49,809 bases of DNA from Pseudaeromonas sp041441555 (GTDB lineage: Bacteria > Pseudomonadota > Gammaproteobacteria > Enterobacterales > Aeromonadaceae): contig JASDSW010000081.1 of assembly GCA_041441555.1 (NCBI GenBank), forward strand, positions 1-49,809, given 5' to 3'. The notes below the pieces were generated by a model. That model was given only the letters and a program-made list of their open reading frames with translations. It did not search any database and was not told the DNA's origin. Positions 34,643 to 41,140 of this stretch are shown piece by piece. A program made the translations under genes and the position numbers. Position 1 is the first letter of the stretch; the number at the start of each line of letters is the position of its first letter.

Positions 34643-34659
34643 AGCAAGTGGCACGCCAA
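34643..34659 (-). promoter_or_regulatory. Sigma-54 promoter of the hesB-nifU-nifS operon
   Basis: The minus strand reads TTGGCGTGCCACTTGCT. The -24 GG and -12 GC are spaced exactly as in the RpoN consensus, and TTGCT is perfect. Transcription would start near 34632, giving a leader of about 22 nt with the ribosome binding site inside. RpoN promoters need an enhancer-binding activator such as NifA or NtrC. Confidence 0.88.
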
Positions 34660-34731
34660 ACTCAGTTATCAATTAATTCAAATGGTTAGGAACGGATGAA
34701 CGGCTGGTGGGGGAAACAATGGGGCGGCGAT

Positions 34732-34756
34732 TGTCGGCTTTGTCACACAGCCGACA
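34732..34756. promoter_or_regulatory. Dyad upstream of the nif-type sigma-54 promoter
   Basis: TGTCGGCT (34732-34739) and AGCCGACA (34749-34756) form a perfect 8 bp inverted repeat with a 9 nt spacer, about 75-95 bp upstream of the -24 box, a usual enhancer distance. The overlapping stretch 34732-34747 also reads TGT-N10-ACA, the NifA upstream activator consensus. Either could be chance. Confidence 0.45.
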
Positions 34757-34972
34757 GCCCCTCGGCCCCGCCATGTCGGGCAGCTCCTCCGGGGCATGCC
34801 CTTGGGTCGCGAGGGAGAGATAGCCTGTTGAGCCGACCGTTGGCGGCAGGGATGCCGCCATCGAGCCCCCATGGAAGGGTTTACGGCGTGTTGGCGAGAG
34901 AGGTTGTCTCTCCCGAACCGTTAACCGGATAAGCTCGCGGCATTTCCCCCAGAGGACGCGGCACCGATTGCC

Positions 34973-35788
34973 TTATAAGGCAGGGGTGACCGGGTAGAGG
35001 CCGCCGAGCACCATGAATTCGGATTCGCCCCCCAGGCTGCCGGGTAGCAGGGTGTCGAAGCAGACGATCTTGCTCAGCGGCACCTCGACGCCATAGACCC
35101 GGGAGCCGAAGCGATAGGCCTCGTCGATCTCGCGGGTAAAGGAGCTGAGGTTGTTGACGCACAGAATGGCGGGGCCGGAGTCGGTGGCGCAGGGGCGCTC
35201 ACTACCACCGCGATAGAGGGTCAGGTGACGCTGGCTCGGGTAACGGCAGGCCAGCTCGAACTGACAGAAGCTGTAGAGCAGATCGAGCTGGGTATCCAGC
35301 GCATTGGTGTGATAGAGCATGCGGGTGGCGGCCTGCAAGAAGGCCCAGCGGGCCGGACTCTCGTCACCATCGATAGGCCCATCACTGGCGCCATCGATGG
35401 GCTGCCGGTGGTAGAGGGTGCGCAGGCCGAAGCGGGACTCCACCCAGCAGCGCCAGGCCGCTCCGGCATCCGAATCGGAGTCGAACATCCAGCCGAGCAG
35501 CAGGCGGCGGTAGTTGGCGGCGGGGCGGGGAACCGGCTCGGCCTCGGGCCAGGGGGTGAGCTCATGGCCCGGCAGGCGAAAGCGCACCGCCATGTAGTCG
35601 ATGAAGCGGGCGGCCCGCGCGGCGGCATCGCTCTGCCGGCGCAGGTGGACAAACAGATCGGCAAAGTGCGGCTCTATGCCATCGAGGAGCAGCGGGCAGG
35701 GGGCGGCCTGATAGCTCAGCGAGGCGATAAGATAACCCGGCACGTTGCAGCGGTTGATGGGCAGTGCCAGCGCCTGGGGCGAGATCAT
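34973..35788 (-). CDS. draT: NAD+-dinitrogen-reductase ADP-D-ribosyltransferase DraT
   Basis: The 271-residue protein matches DraT of Rhodospirillum and Azospirillum in length and key blocks: LPINRCNVPGYLIASLSYQA at the N-terminus, YRRLLLGWMFDSDSDAGAAW, VESRFGL, TQLDLLYSFCQFELACRYP, LTLYRGG, NNLSSFTRE, and VPLSKIVCFDTLLPGSLGGE followed by MVLGG. DraT moves ADP-ribose from NAD to an arginine of nitrogenase Fe protein (NifH), switching it off when ammonium appears or energy falls. The ATG overlaps the draG stop by 4 bp. The nitrogenase genes themselves are not in the window. Confidence 0.92.
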   Translation of the reverse strand: MISPQALALPINRCNVPGYLIASLSYQAAPCPLLLDGIEPHFADLFVHLRRQSDAAARAARFIDYMAVRFRLPGHELTPWPEAEPVPRPAANYRRLLLGWMFDSDSDAGAAWRCWVESRFGLRTLYHRQPIDGASDGPIDGDESPARWAFLQAATRMLYHTNALDTQLDLLYSFCQFELACRYPSQRHLTLYRGGSERPCATDSGPAILCVNNLSSFTREIDEAYRFGSRVYGVEVPLSKIVCFDTLLPGSLGGESEFMVLGGLYPVTPAL

Positions 35789-36780
35789 GGCGTCGTGGCC
35801 GCGCAGGGAGCGGGGGCGGACTCCGTGGCGGTTGGCATGCCCAGCGACAGCTCAAATAGCTGATCGGCCAGCGCCGTGATCGCCTCGCGTTGGTGGAGCG
35901 CCTGGTGCCAGTCGCTCCGGATGGCGTCGAGTCCGTAACAGGCACCTGCCAGCTGGCCGGCCACCGCCGCCGTGGTATCGGCATCGTTGCCGAGATTGGC
36001 GGCGGCGAGCACGCAATCGGCATAGTTGTCGGTGTGCCAGAAGCACCAGAGTGCCGCCTCCAGGCAATCGATGACAAAGCCGCTGCCGCTGAGTTCGCCG
36101 TAGCGTTTGGCGCGCCAACTGCCTTGCTGCAGCCTCTGGACGGGCTCTGTGGCCGCCGGGTAATCGAGCCGCTCAAGCACCGATTTGTCGGCGCTGTGCA
36201 GCAGGGCGGTCAGGATGGCGGCCAACAGGCCACAGCTGTCGAGGCACAAGGGGGCGGCGTGGGTGGTCTTCGAGCTCTCGATGGCCTGAGCGATGGCTCG
36301 CTCCGGATGACGCTGGAAGGCGATGGCGACTGGTGCCAGCCGCATGATGGAGCCGTTGCCCGAGGTCCAGGCGGCGCGGGCGCCGGCATAGGGGTTGCCG
36401 GTCTTTTGAAAACGACGCAGGGCGCCGCTGACCGTCATGCCCACATCGAAGCAGTTGCCGATGCTGCTCATGTAGCCGTTATCCAGCCAGTCACAATAGC
36501 GCCGCATCTGATCGTGGGCATCGAAGCCGCCGCAGGCCACCAGGCTGTGGCCCAGACAGAGGGCCATCGAGGTGTCATCGGTCCAGTAGCCCTTCTGCAG
36601 ACAGAAGTGGCCGCCGCCCATCATGTCGGTCAGCGGTTGGAAGCTGCCGGGGGGACGGAACTCCAGCGTGGTGCCGAGGGCATCACCAATCGCCAGCCCC
36701 AGCAGAGTGCCGCGGCAGCGATCGCGCAGCGGTGCGGCGGTTTGCCGACAATTGTCATCCAGCGGTAGGCTTTGCAACAT
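35785..36780 (-). CDS. draG: ADP-ribosyl-[dinitrogen reductase] glycohydrolase DraG
   Basis: The 331-residue protein is of the ADP-ribosylglycohydrolase family. Metal-site motifs are GDALGTTLEF near the N-terminus, YWTDDTSMALCL (the TDDT binuclear Mn site) and LGNDADTTAAVAGQLAGACYG near the C-terminus. DraG removes ADP-ribose from NifH to reactivate nitrogenase. In Azospirillum it is held at the membrane by AmtB-PII. The start at 36780 has AGGAG eight bases upstream; an ORF running further to 37269 is out-of-frame shadow. The gene order draG-draT is the reverse of R. rubrum. It could act on another ADP-ribosylated target if no nitrogenase is present. Confidence 0.92.
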   Translation of the reverse strand: MLQSLPLDDNCRQTAAPLRDRCRGTLLGLAIGDALGTTLEFRPPGSFQPLTDMMGGGHFCLQKGYWTDDTSMALCLGHSLVACGGFDAHDQMRRYCDWLDNGYMSSIGNCFDVGMTVSGALRRFQKTGNPYAGARAAWTSGNGSIMRLAPVAIAFQRHPERAIAQAIESSKTTHAAPLCLDSCGLLAAILTALLHSADKSVLERLDYPAATEPVQRLQQGSWRAKRYGELSGSGFVIDCLEAALWCFWHTDNYADCVLAAANLGNDADTTAAVAGQLAGACYGLDAIRSDWHQALHQREAITALADQLFELSLGMPTATESAPAPCAATTP

Positions 36781-36884
36781 GGCTTTCTCCTGCGGCGCAG
36801 TTACCTCGCCGGGCTTGGGGCTTGGGCTGAGTTTGGCTGCCCCCAATCCGGATGGCGACACGAGTGGTACTGATGCGAGAGCGC

Positions 36885-36901
36885 AGCAATATCCACGCCA
36901 G
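36885..36901 (-). promoter_or_regulatory. Sigma-54 promoter of draG-draT
   Basis: The minus strand reads CTGGCGTGGATATTGCT, a near-perfect RpoN site (YTGGC at -24, N4, TTGCT at -12). The predicted start is near 36874, leaving a leader of about 94 nt before draG. It shares the TGGCGTG form with the promoter at 34643, suggesting common control. Confidence 0.87.
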
Positions 36902-36951
36902 TGCTTGGGGGCTGCAAGGAGGGGGTGGTTTTTGTTCTTGGGCCAAATGAA

Positions 36952-36973
36952 AGGCGGCGCCGAAGCGCCGCCT
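36952..36973 (-). terminator. Terminator of the lipoprotein gene
   Basis: AGGCGGCGC (36952-36960) pairs with GCGCCGCCT (36965-36973) around the tetraloop CGAA/TTCG. On the minus strand, 19 bp after the stop at 36992, it is followed by TTTCATTT. It isolates the sigma-54 promoter of draG from upstream transcription. Confidence 0.8.
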
Positions 36974-36991
36974 GTGGGTACGAGTGAGCCG

Positions 36992-39550
36992 TTACTGTTT
37001 GGACATTTCGGCGTCGGCTTGCGCCGAGTCGAGGAAGAAGGAACCGGCCCAGGTGTCAAAACGTCCGCTGGGATTGATAGTTTGACCATCCGCCTTGGAT
37101 ACCCCCAGGTTCCAGACGGTGTAGGCGTCATACCAGCCCCAGGGCTCGGCAACCTTGGGTTGCAGCATAAACAGGTTGCCACCAGCATCGTTGATGATCC
37201 AGTTGGGCAGTCCAGCGCCATTGAGCCCCCCATTAACCAGTTGGATCGGGATCTTTTTCCAAGATCCATCCCCTGTCACGGCGGGCAGGCTGGTGACCCA
37301 GTACCAGGTTCGTGGTGTGCCATCGGCGTTGTAGCGGAAGGAAGAGGTCAGCAGCTGGCCGTCGTAGTCGCTAAGACCTGGCAGGTTGCTGCTGGTGATC
37401 TGATCGACGGTGACCCCTTGCTGGCGCAGGGCCGCGATCTTGCCTGGCAGGTCGGTGACGTTTTGGCTACCCCATTCGGCAAAGCGATGGCCAACCCAGA
37501 GGTCATTGATCTCCTTGAAGAAGATTTTGACATCCTGGCCCTCATCATCGCTGGTGACCGTGAAGGAGGCCTCATCGATCGGAGTGGCCGGATTATCATC
37601 CAGGTGGTAGTTATGCCAGCTGGCGTACTCGGTCTCTTCGGTCGGACTGTAGCGCGTGCGGACGCTGGTATAGTCGTTAAACTTGAAACCAGCCGGATGG
37701 GTGCCGTCCACCAGTCGTGAGTTGCTGTTCGGATCCAGCAGGTAGCGCGCTCCGGTCGAGGTGATTACCGTCTTCCCATCGACCGTCGCTGTCTTGGTAC
37801 TGAACTCGTACCAGTAACTGGTCATCGAGATGCTATTCCTGTTGTAGTCGGCGTACTCCTCGAACTGGTCATCTTGTGGATTGGCCCAGATGGGTTTGGC
37901 TGAGATGTTCTCTTCCGAGCCATCGGGGCAGTTCACCACGCCGGTTGTGGTATTGATGGTCCCGTCGGCCTGCCAGTCCTGATCTTCGGTGTGGACGGTA
38001 CAGCCATCATCCCGAGTCAGATAGGTATCAGACTCTGCATAGACATCCCCGTCTTTGTAGGCGTCATCAGGATTGTTTTTGTAAGAGGGATTGAATTGTT
38101 TAGTTGCCATATCAAACCAATCGCTCGGTGCTGGATAGGGCTCGGCACTTTCATCTTTCGGCGCCTTGTATTCAAGGAACGAGGTGCTAGTTGTTCCTCC
38201 ACTTTGCGTGACTGTGACATGGTGAATCATGTCGATAGTGGAAAGGTCTCCTGCCTTGATTAACGCAGCATAGTCACCACCATCGTGGAAGCGATGCGGG
38301 TAATCATACAAAAAGACACCTTCTGCTTTGGGATCATCCTCGTCATACACACGCCAGTAGTCTTCAGCTGTTTCGGTTTGCACGCCAAAAGCATATGACT
38401 CACCGGTAAAAGCAAAGATACCATCCTTGTTCAGATCCTTGTGCCACCAGATTTTGCGGATGAAGTTGCCATCGGCCTGCTTGACCTTGTTATCTGTGTA
38501 TTCGTTGTAGATCAGCGGCTTGCCGTTAAGCTGTTCAATCGCACTGGCAGTGGCATCCCAGTAATAGTTGGTGCCTGTCTCTGTGGTCTCCTTGTGGCCA
38601 TCCAGATAACGGCTGACCGTGGTGGTGCTGACCAATTTCAGTGAGAGCGCCTCCTTGGTATGGTCTTCCATGTAGGTGTAGACCTTCTCTTCGTTGGTCA
38701 CCTCGTCTGCTTGGCGGCGCAACGGATCCAGCGGCAGCTCATCACTGTTGTCACCGACCAGGTCGCCATCGGTGTCTTTGCTTTCGGTGGGATCGGTCGG
38801 GAAGGCATCCTGGCTGTCGGCGACGCCATCCCGGTCCTGATCGACCATGGGAGTGACATTGCCCTGATCGTCGACCACGACGTTAATCGTGTCGGGATCT
38901 GTGCTGTGATCGACAGGATTCTGCGTCAGATACTCATCCAGTGCCTGACCGAGCGCCTTGCTATCATCCAGCAGTTCGGTCGGATCATCGGGGAGTGTTT
39001 CTGGCAGTCGATCCGTCAGGTTGACGGCATAGATCTGCACCTCGACGTCGTTGCTGGCAATAAAGTCGCCGAGCACCTGCCCCGGTTGCAGACCCAGATC
39101 TGTGGCTATGGCGGCGGTGGCCGCTTCACGATCGAGAGCTGTGTCCTGCTGCATCTTTTGATCGACCAGGGTGCTCAGCGGGGTGACCGCCGTCACCCCG
39201 GGGGGAGCGGACAGGGTGAAATTCTTGGTGATCGCCCCTCGTGTCTCATCCGTGGTTTCTCCGGCGATGGCGCGAACGAGCAGACGGTAACTGCCTGGAT
39301 TCTTGATATTTTGGACATCCAGCACCGCTTTACCGCCCTCGCCGGAACGGGTATTCGGTTCATCGCTATCCAGCAAGTTGTTACCGTTGACATCCAGCCA
39401 GACCAACGCGTTGCGCAGGTAACCATCGATCACCGTGACTTGCAGGGTGCTGACGACTGGCTCGTCGTTATCGCTGCCGCCACCACCGCAACCGCTGAGG
39501 GCGGTTCCGACCGCTATGGCCAACATACTCAGTAAATAAGGGTGTTTCAT
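36992..39550 (-). CDS. Large surface or periplasmic lipoprotein with calcium-type repeats
   Basis: The 852-residue protein has a lipoprotein signal (MKHPYLLSMLAIAVGTALSG then Cys21, followed by GGGG). Next comes a beta-sandwich-like segment (VIDGYLRNALVWLDVNGNN, carboxypeptidase-regulatory type), a mostly helical segment (about 110-200), and thrombospondin type 3-like calcium repeats (DQDRDGVADSQDAFPTDP, DTDGDLVGDNSDELPLDP at about 235-275). The remaining 570 residues are Tyr/Trp/Asp-rich with no family I recognise. An IS element now sits directly before the ATG at 39550, whose first nine coding bases are the target duplication, so the native ribosome binding site is lost. The coding sequence itself is intact. 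Confidence 0.8.
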   Translation of the reverse strand: MKHPYLLSMLAIAVGTALSGCGGGGSDNDEPVVSTLQVTVIDGYLRNALVWLDVNGNNLLDSDEPNTRSGEGGKAVLDVQNIKNPGSYRLLVRAIAGETTDETRGAITKNFTLSAPPGVTAVTPLSTLVDQKMQQDTALDREAATAAIATDLGLQPGQVLGDFIASNDVEVQIYAVNLTDRLPETLPDDPTELLDDSKALGQALDEYLTQNPVDHSTDPDTINVVVDDQGNVTPMVDQDRDGVADSQDAFPTDPTESKDTDGDLVGDNSDELPLDPLRRQADEVTNEEKVYTYMEDHTKEALSLKLVSTTTVSRYLDGHKETTETGTNYYWDATASAIEQLNGKPLIYNEYTDNKVKQADGNFIRKIWWHKDLNKDGIFAFTGESYAFGVQTETAEDYWRVYDEDDPKAEGVFLYDYPHRFHDGGDYAALIKAGDLSTIDMIHHVTVTQSGGTTSTSFLEYKAPKDESAEPYPAPSDWFDMATKQFNPSYKNNPDDAYKDGDVYAESDTYLTRDDGCTVHTEDQDWQADGTINTTTGVVNCPDGSEENISAKPIWANPQDDQFEEYADYNRNSISMTSYWYEFSTKTATVDGKTVITSTGARYLLDPNSNSRLVDGTHPAGFKFNDYTSVRTRYSPTEETEYASWHNYHLDDNPATPIDEASFTVTSDDEGQDVKIFFKEINDLWVGHRFAEWGSQNVTDLPGKIAALRQQGVTVDQITSSNLPGLSDYDGQLLTSSFRYNADGTPRTWYWVTSLPAVTGDGSWKKIPIQLVNGGLNGAGLPNWIINDAGGNLFMLQPKVAEPWGWYDAYTVWNLGVSKADGQTINPSGRFDTWAGSFFLDSAQADAEMSKQ
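39542..39550. repeat. Target site duplication, left copy
   Basis: GTGTTTCAT here is repeated exactly at 40602-40610 on the other side of the insertion. Nine base pairs is the duplication length of IS903-like elements. Read on the minus strand it is ATGAAACAC, the first three codons of the lipoprotein. Confidence 0.92.
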
Positions 39551-40601
39551 GGCCTTGTTGATCAAATCCAAAGTAGGATGGTCGCTCCCCCACCCGCCGG
39601 GCGGGCTTAGTTGACGGCTTGCCGAATAGGCATACCAAGCCCTATGACCTTGTTCATGACTTTCACCCCGGCCAGGATCTCACCCACCTGGGCGTTGTAG
39701 CTCCGCAGACTCAGTTTCGGACCGATGAGCTGCTTGAAGCGATACATGGCGGTCTCAGCTATCGAGCGCTGATGATAGCCAGAGTCCTTTTTCCATTGCT
39801 CCAGCTCTCCTGCCTTGAGCGCGGCAACCGCCTCGTTGCGTGGATGGCCTGTCTTCCAGAATGTCGCATTCTTTCTCGGCGGTATGGTGGCCTTGGCGCC
39901 CTTCTTTTGCAGTAAGGCATAACAGGCTTTGGTGTCATAGGCACCATCGGCGCTGACTTGTTCTATCTTGCGGCGCAACGGGTTGAGCAGCGTGGGCAAC
40001 ACCTCGTTATCGCCCACCGTTTCCAGGCTGACTTCGGCTGCGACGATGGCATGGGTCGCCGCATCTACGGCCAGGTGAAGCTTGCGCCAGACGCGGCGTT
40101 TCTCCTTGCCGTGCTTGCGAATTTTCCATTCGCCTTCGCCATAGACCTTGAGTCCGGTGGCATCGATGACCAGGTGAGCCACTGGGCCATGGCTCGGTAT
40201 GCGGTACTTGATTTCGACCGTCTTGGCTCGCTTGCTGATACAGCTGTAGTCCGGCGACTGTAAGGGCACCTTCATCAGCTTGAACAGCGAGTTGATGAAG
40301 CCTTCCAAGGCACGCAGCGGTAGCTTGAATACCGCCTTGAGCATCAGCGCGGTTTCAATGGCGGAGTCGCTGTAATGGAAGCCTCGCCCTCGGCGGCCAT
40401 GATGGGTCTGGCAATGCCACTGCTGGATGGCTTGCTCATCCATCCAGACGGTCAACGAACCACGTTGCACCAAGGCTTGGTTGTACTGTTTCCAGTTGCT
40501 GATCTTGTGCTTGGACTTGCCCATCTGGCACTCCCGGTGGTGAACCTAAGAGATCAGATCGCCAAACTGCGGGATAGTTCCCTGATTTGAGCAACAACGC
40601 C
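39551..40601 (-). mobile_element. IS5-family element, IS903 group, intact
   Basis: The element is 1051 bp. The left end starts GGCCTTGTTGATCAAATC and the right end (reverse complement) reads GGCGTTGTTGCTCAAATC: 18 bp terminal inverted repeats with two mismatches, similar in form to the IS903 ends. It carries one transposase gene, complete, and is bounded by a perfect 9 bp duplication. This points to a recent insertion that is still potentially mobile. Confidence 0.95.
39607..40524 (-). CDS. IS903-type DDE transposase
   Basis: The 305-residue protein (IS903: 307) cuts and joins the ends of the surrounding element. Catalytic residues lie in LVIDATGLKVYG (first Asp), VSADGAYDTKACY (second Asp) and RSIAETAMYRFK (Glu, in the IS5-type Y-R-E-K context). 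The N-terminal WKQYNQALVQRGSLTVW is typical of this group. It is complete and in frame. Confidence 0.95.
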   Translation of the reverse strand: MGKSKHKISNWKQYNQALVQRGSLTVWMDEQAIQQWHCQTHHGRRGRGFHYSDSAIETALMLKAVFKLPLRALEGFINSLFKLMKVPLQSPDYSCISKRAKTVEIKYRIPSHGPVAHLVIDATGLKVYGEGEWKIRKHGKEKRRVWRKLHLAVDAATHAIVAAEVSLETVGDNEVLPTLLNPLRRKIEQVSADGAYDTKACYALLQKKGAKATIPPRKNATFWKTGHPRNEAVAALKAGELEQWKKDSGYHQRSIAETAMYRFKQLIGPKLSLRSYNAQVGEILAGVKVMNKVIGLGMPIRQAVN

Positions 40602-40610
40602 GTGTTTCAT
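40602..40610. repeat. Target site duplication, right copy
   Basis: GTGTTTCAT is identical to 39542-39550. On the minus strand it is preceded by AGGAGCATGGT, so the original, uninterrupted gene read AGGAG, spacer, ATGAAACAC. This is the displaced native ribosome binding site of the lipoprotein gene. Confidence 0.92.
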
Positions 40611-40748
40611 ACCATGCTCCTAGTCAGATCCATTTGTTATCGCTGTTTCCTGGTAGCGACTCGGACTGCTCCTGAACGAGTTGCGCCGTGAACGCCCTGA
40701 AAGTTTGGGAGATGGTGGTGGAAATTGTAAAAGAAATGTAACTGCACA

Positions 40749-40762
40749 TTGATTTCGGTCAA
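40749..40762. promoter_or_regulatory. FNR/EtrA-like box
   Basis: TTGATTTCGGTCAA matches TTGAT-N4-ATCAA at nine of ten positions. On the minus strand a TACAAT -10-like hexamer follows about 20 bp downstream, roughly the spacing of class II FNR activation. It would have driven the lipoprotein gene before the IS arrived. Confidence 0.55.
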
Positions 40763-40913
40763 TTTTTTAACCTGGTGATTTCTTTACGGCCGGGTAGCAA
40801 TTGGCTTAGGTGACCATTCGATGGCGCTGTTTTTGAGTTGGTAGTTCTATAGACGGCTATAGCAAGAGAACCGAGTTGTGGAGCCAAGAGAAGGTTGGTG
40901 GGGTCCTATAGAA

Positions 40914-40950
40914 AAAGGCGCTTCTCCTTGCGGATAAGCGCCTTTATTTT
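40914..40950 (+). terminator. Intrinsic terminator
   Basis: AAAGGCGCTT (40914-40923) pairs with AAGCGCCTTT (40936-40945), with an inner TCC/GGA pairing, followed by ATTTT. Which transcript it ends is unclear, as no plus-strand gene lies just upstream. Confidence 0.75.
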
Positions 40951-41112
40951 CAATGCGTTAACTAAATTGCTTTAGTTCATGCCGTATTATTTTATCGGCT
41001 GTCTAATGCATTCCTAGCGTATCCGATTTTATGATATAACTCATTGATTAATTGGTGTATTTATTTTTGTCGCATCCCGGCTTGTCCAACGAAATCTAAT
41101 CTTATATAACAA

Positions 41113-41136
41113 AAGTGTGGGTTCAAGTGTGGGTTC
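41113..41136 (+). repeat. Tandem 12-mer before the integrase
   Basis: GTGTGGGTTCAA occurs twice in a row, ending just before the ATG at 41141. In-frame doublets of this kind are frequent at the 5' end of island-type integrase genes and may belong to the attachment or regulatory region. Confidence 0.55.
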
Positions 41137-41140
41137 AAAA

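Larger units (their letters stand above)
34611..34972. other. Intergenic region draT to the hesB-like gene
   Basis: This 362 bp gap holds the sigma-54 promoter of the nif-type operon (34643-34659), an 8 bp dyad (34732-34756), a GGCGGC/GCCGCC hairpin near 34842-34859 and a GAGAGA/TCTCTC hairpin (34896-34912). The stretch around 34853-34912 resembles a common intergenic repeat of aquatic gammaproteobacteria. I see no gene. Confidence 0.6.
40602..41140. other. Displaced 5' region of the lipoprotein gene and left edge of the island
   Basis: About 540 bp without a gene. From left to right it has the displaced ribosome binding site (near 40617), an FNR-like box (40749-40762) and a terminator hairpin (40914-40950). 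AT-rich DNA up to the integrase follows. I find no tRNA or tmRNA end that could serve as an attachment site. Confidence 0.6.

Noticed and set aside
34643..34659. A plus-strand sigma-54 site at the same place (TGGCACG)
   Set aside because: The -12 half is missing on that strand, and no plus-strand gene follows.
34665..34690. An FNR box in the AT-rich stretch upstream of the hesB-like gene
   Set aside because: TTGAAT and TTGATA are in the wrong relative orientation and spacing for TTGAT-N4-ATCAA.
35785..37269. A 494-codon reading of draG extending far upstream
   Set aside because: The extension crosses the sigma-54 promoter and the lipoprotein terminator. DraG homology starts at the ATG at 36780, which has a good ribosome binding site.
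40602..41110. A tRNA or tmRNA serving as island attachment site
   Set aside because: No cloverleaf, no T-loop GGTTCGA and no CCA end could be found in this stretch.
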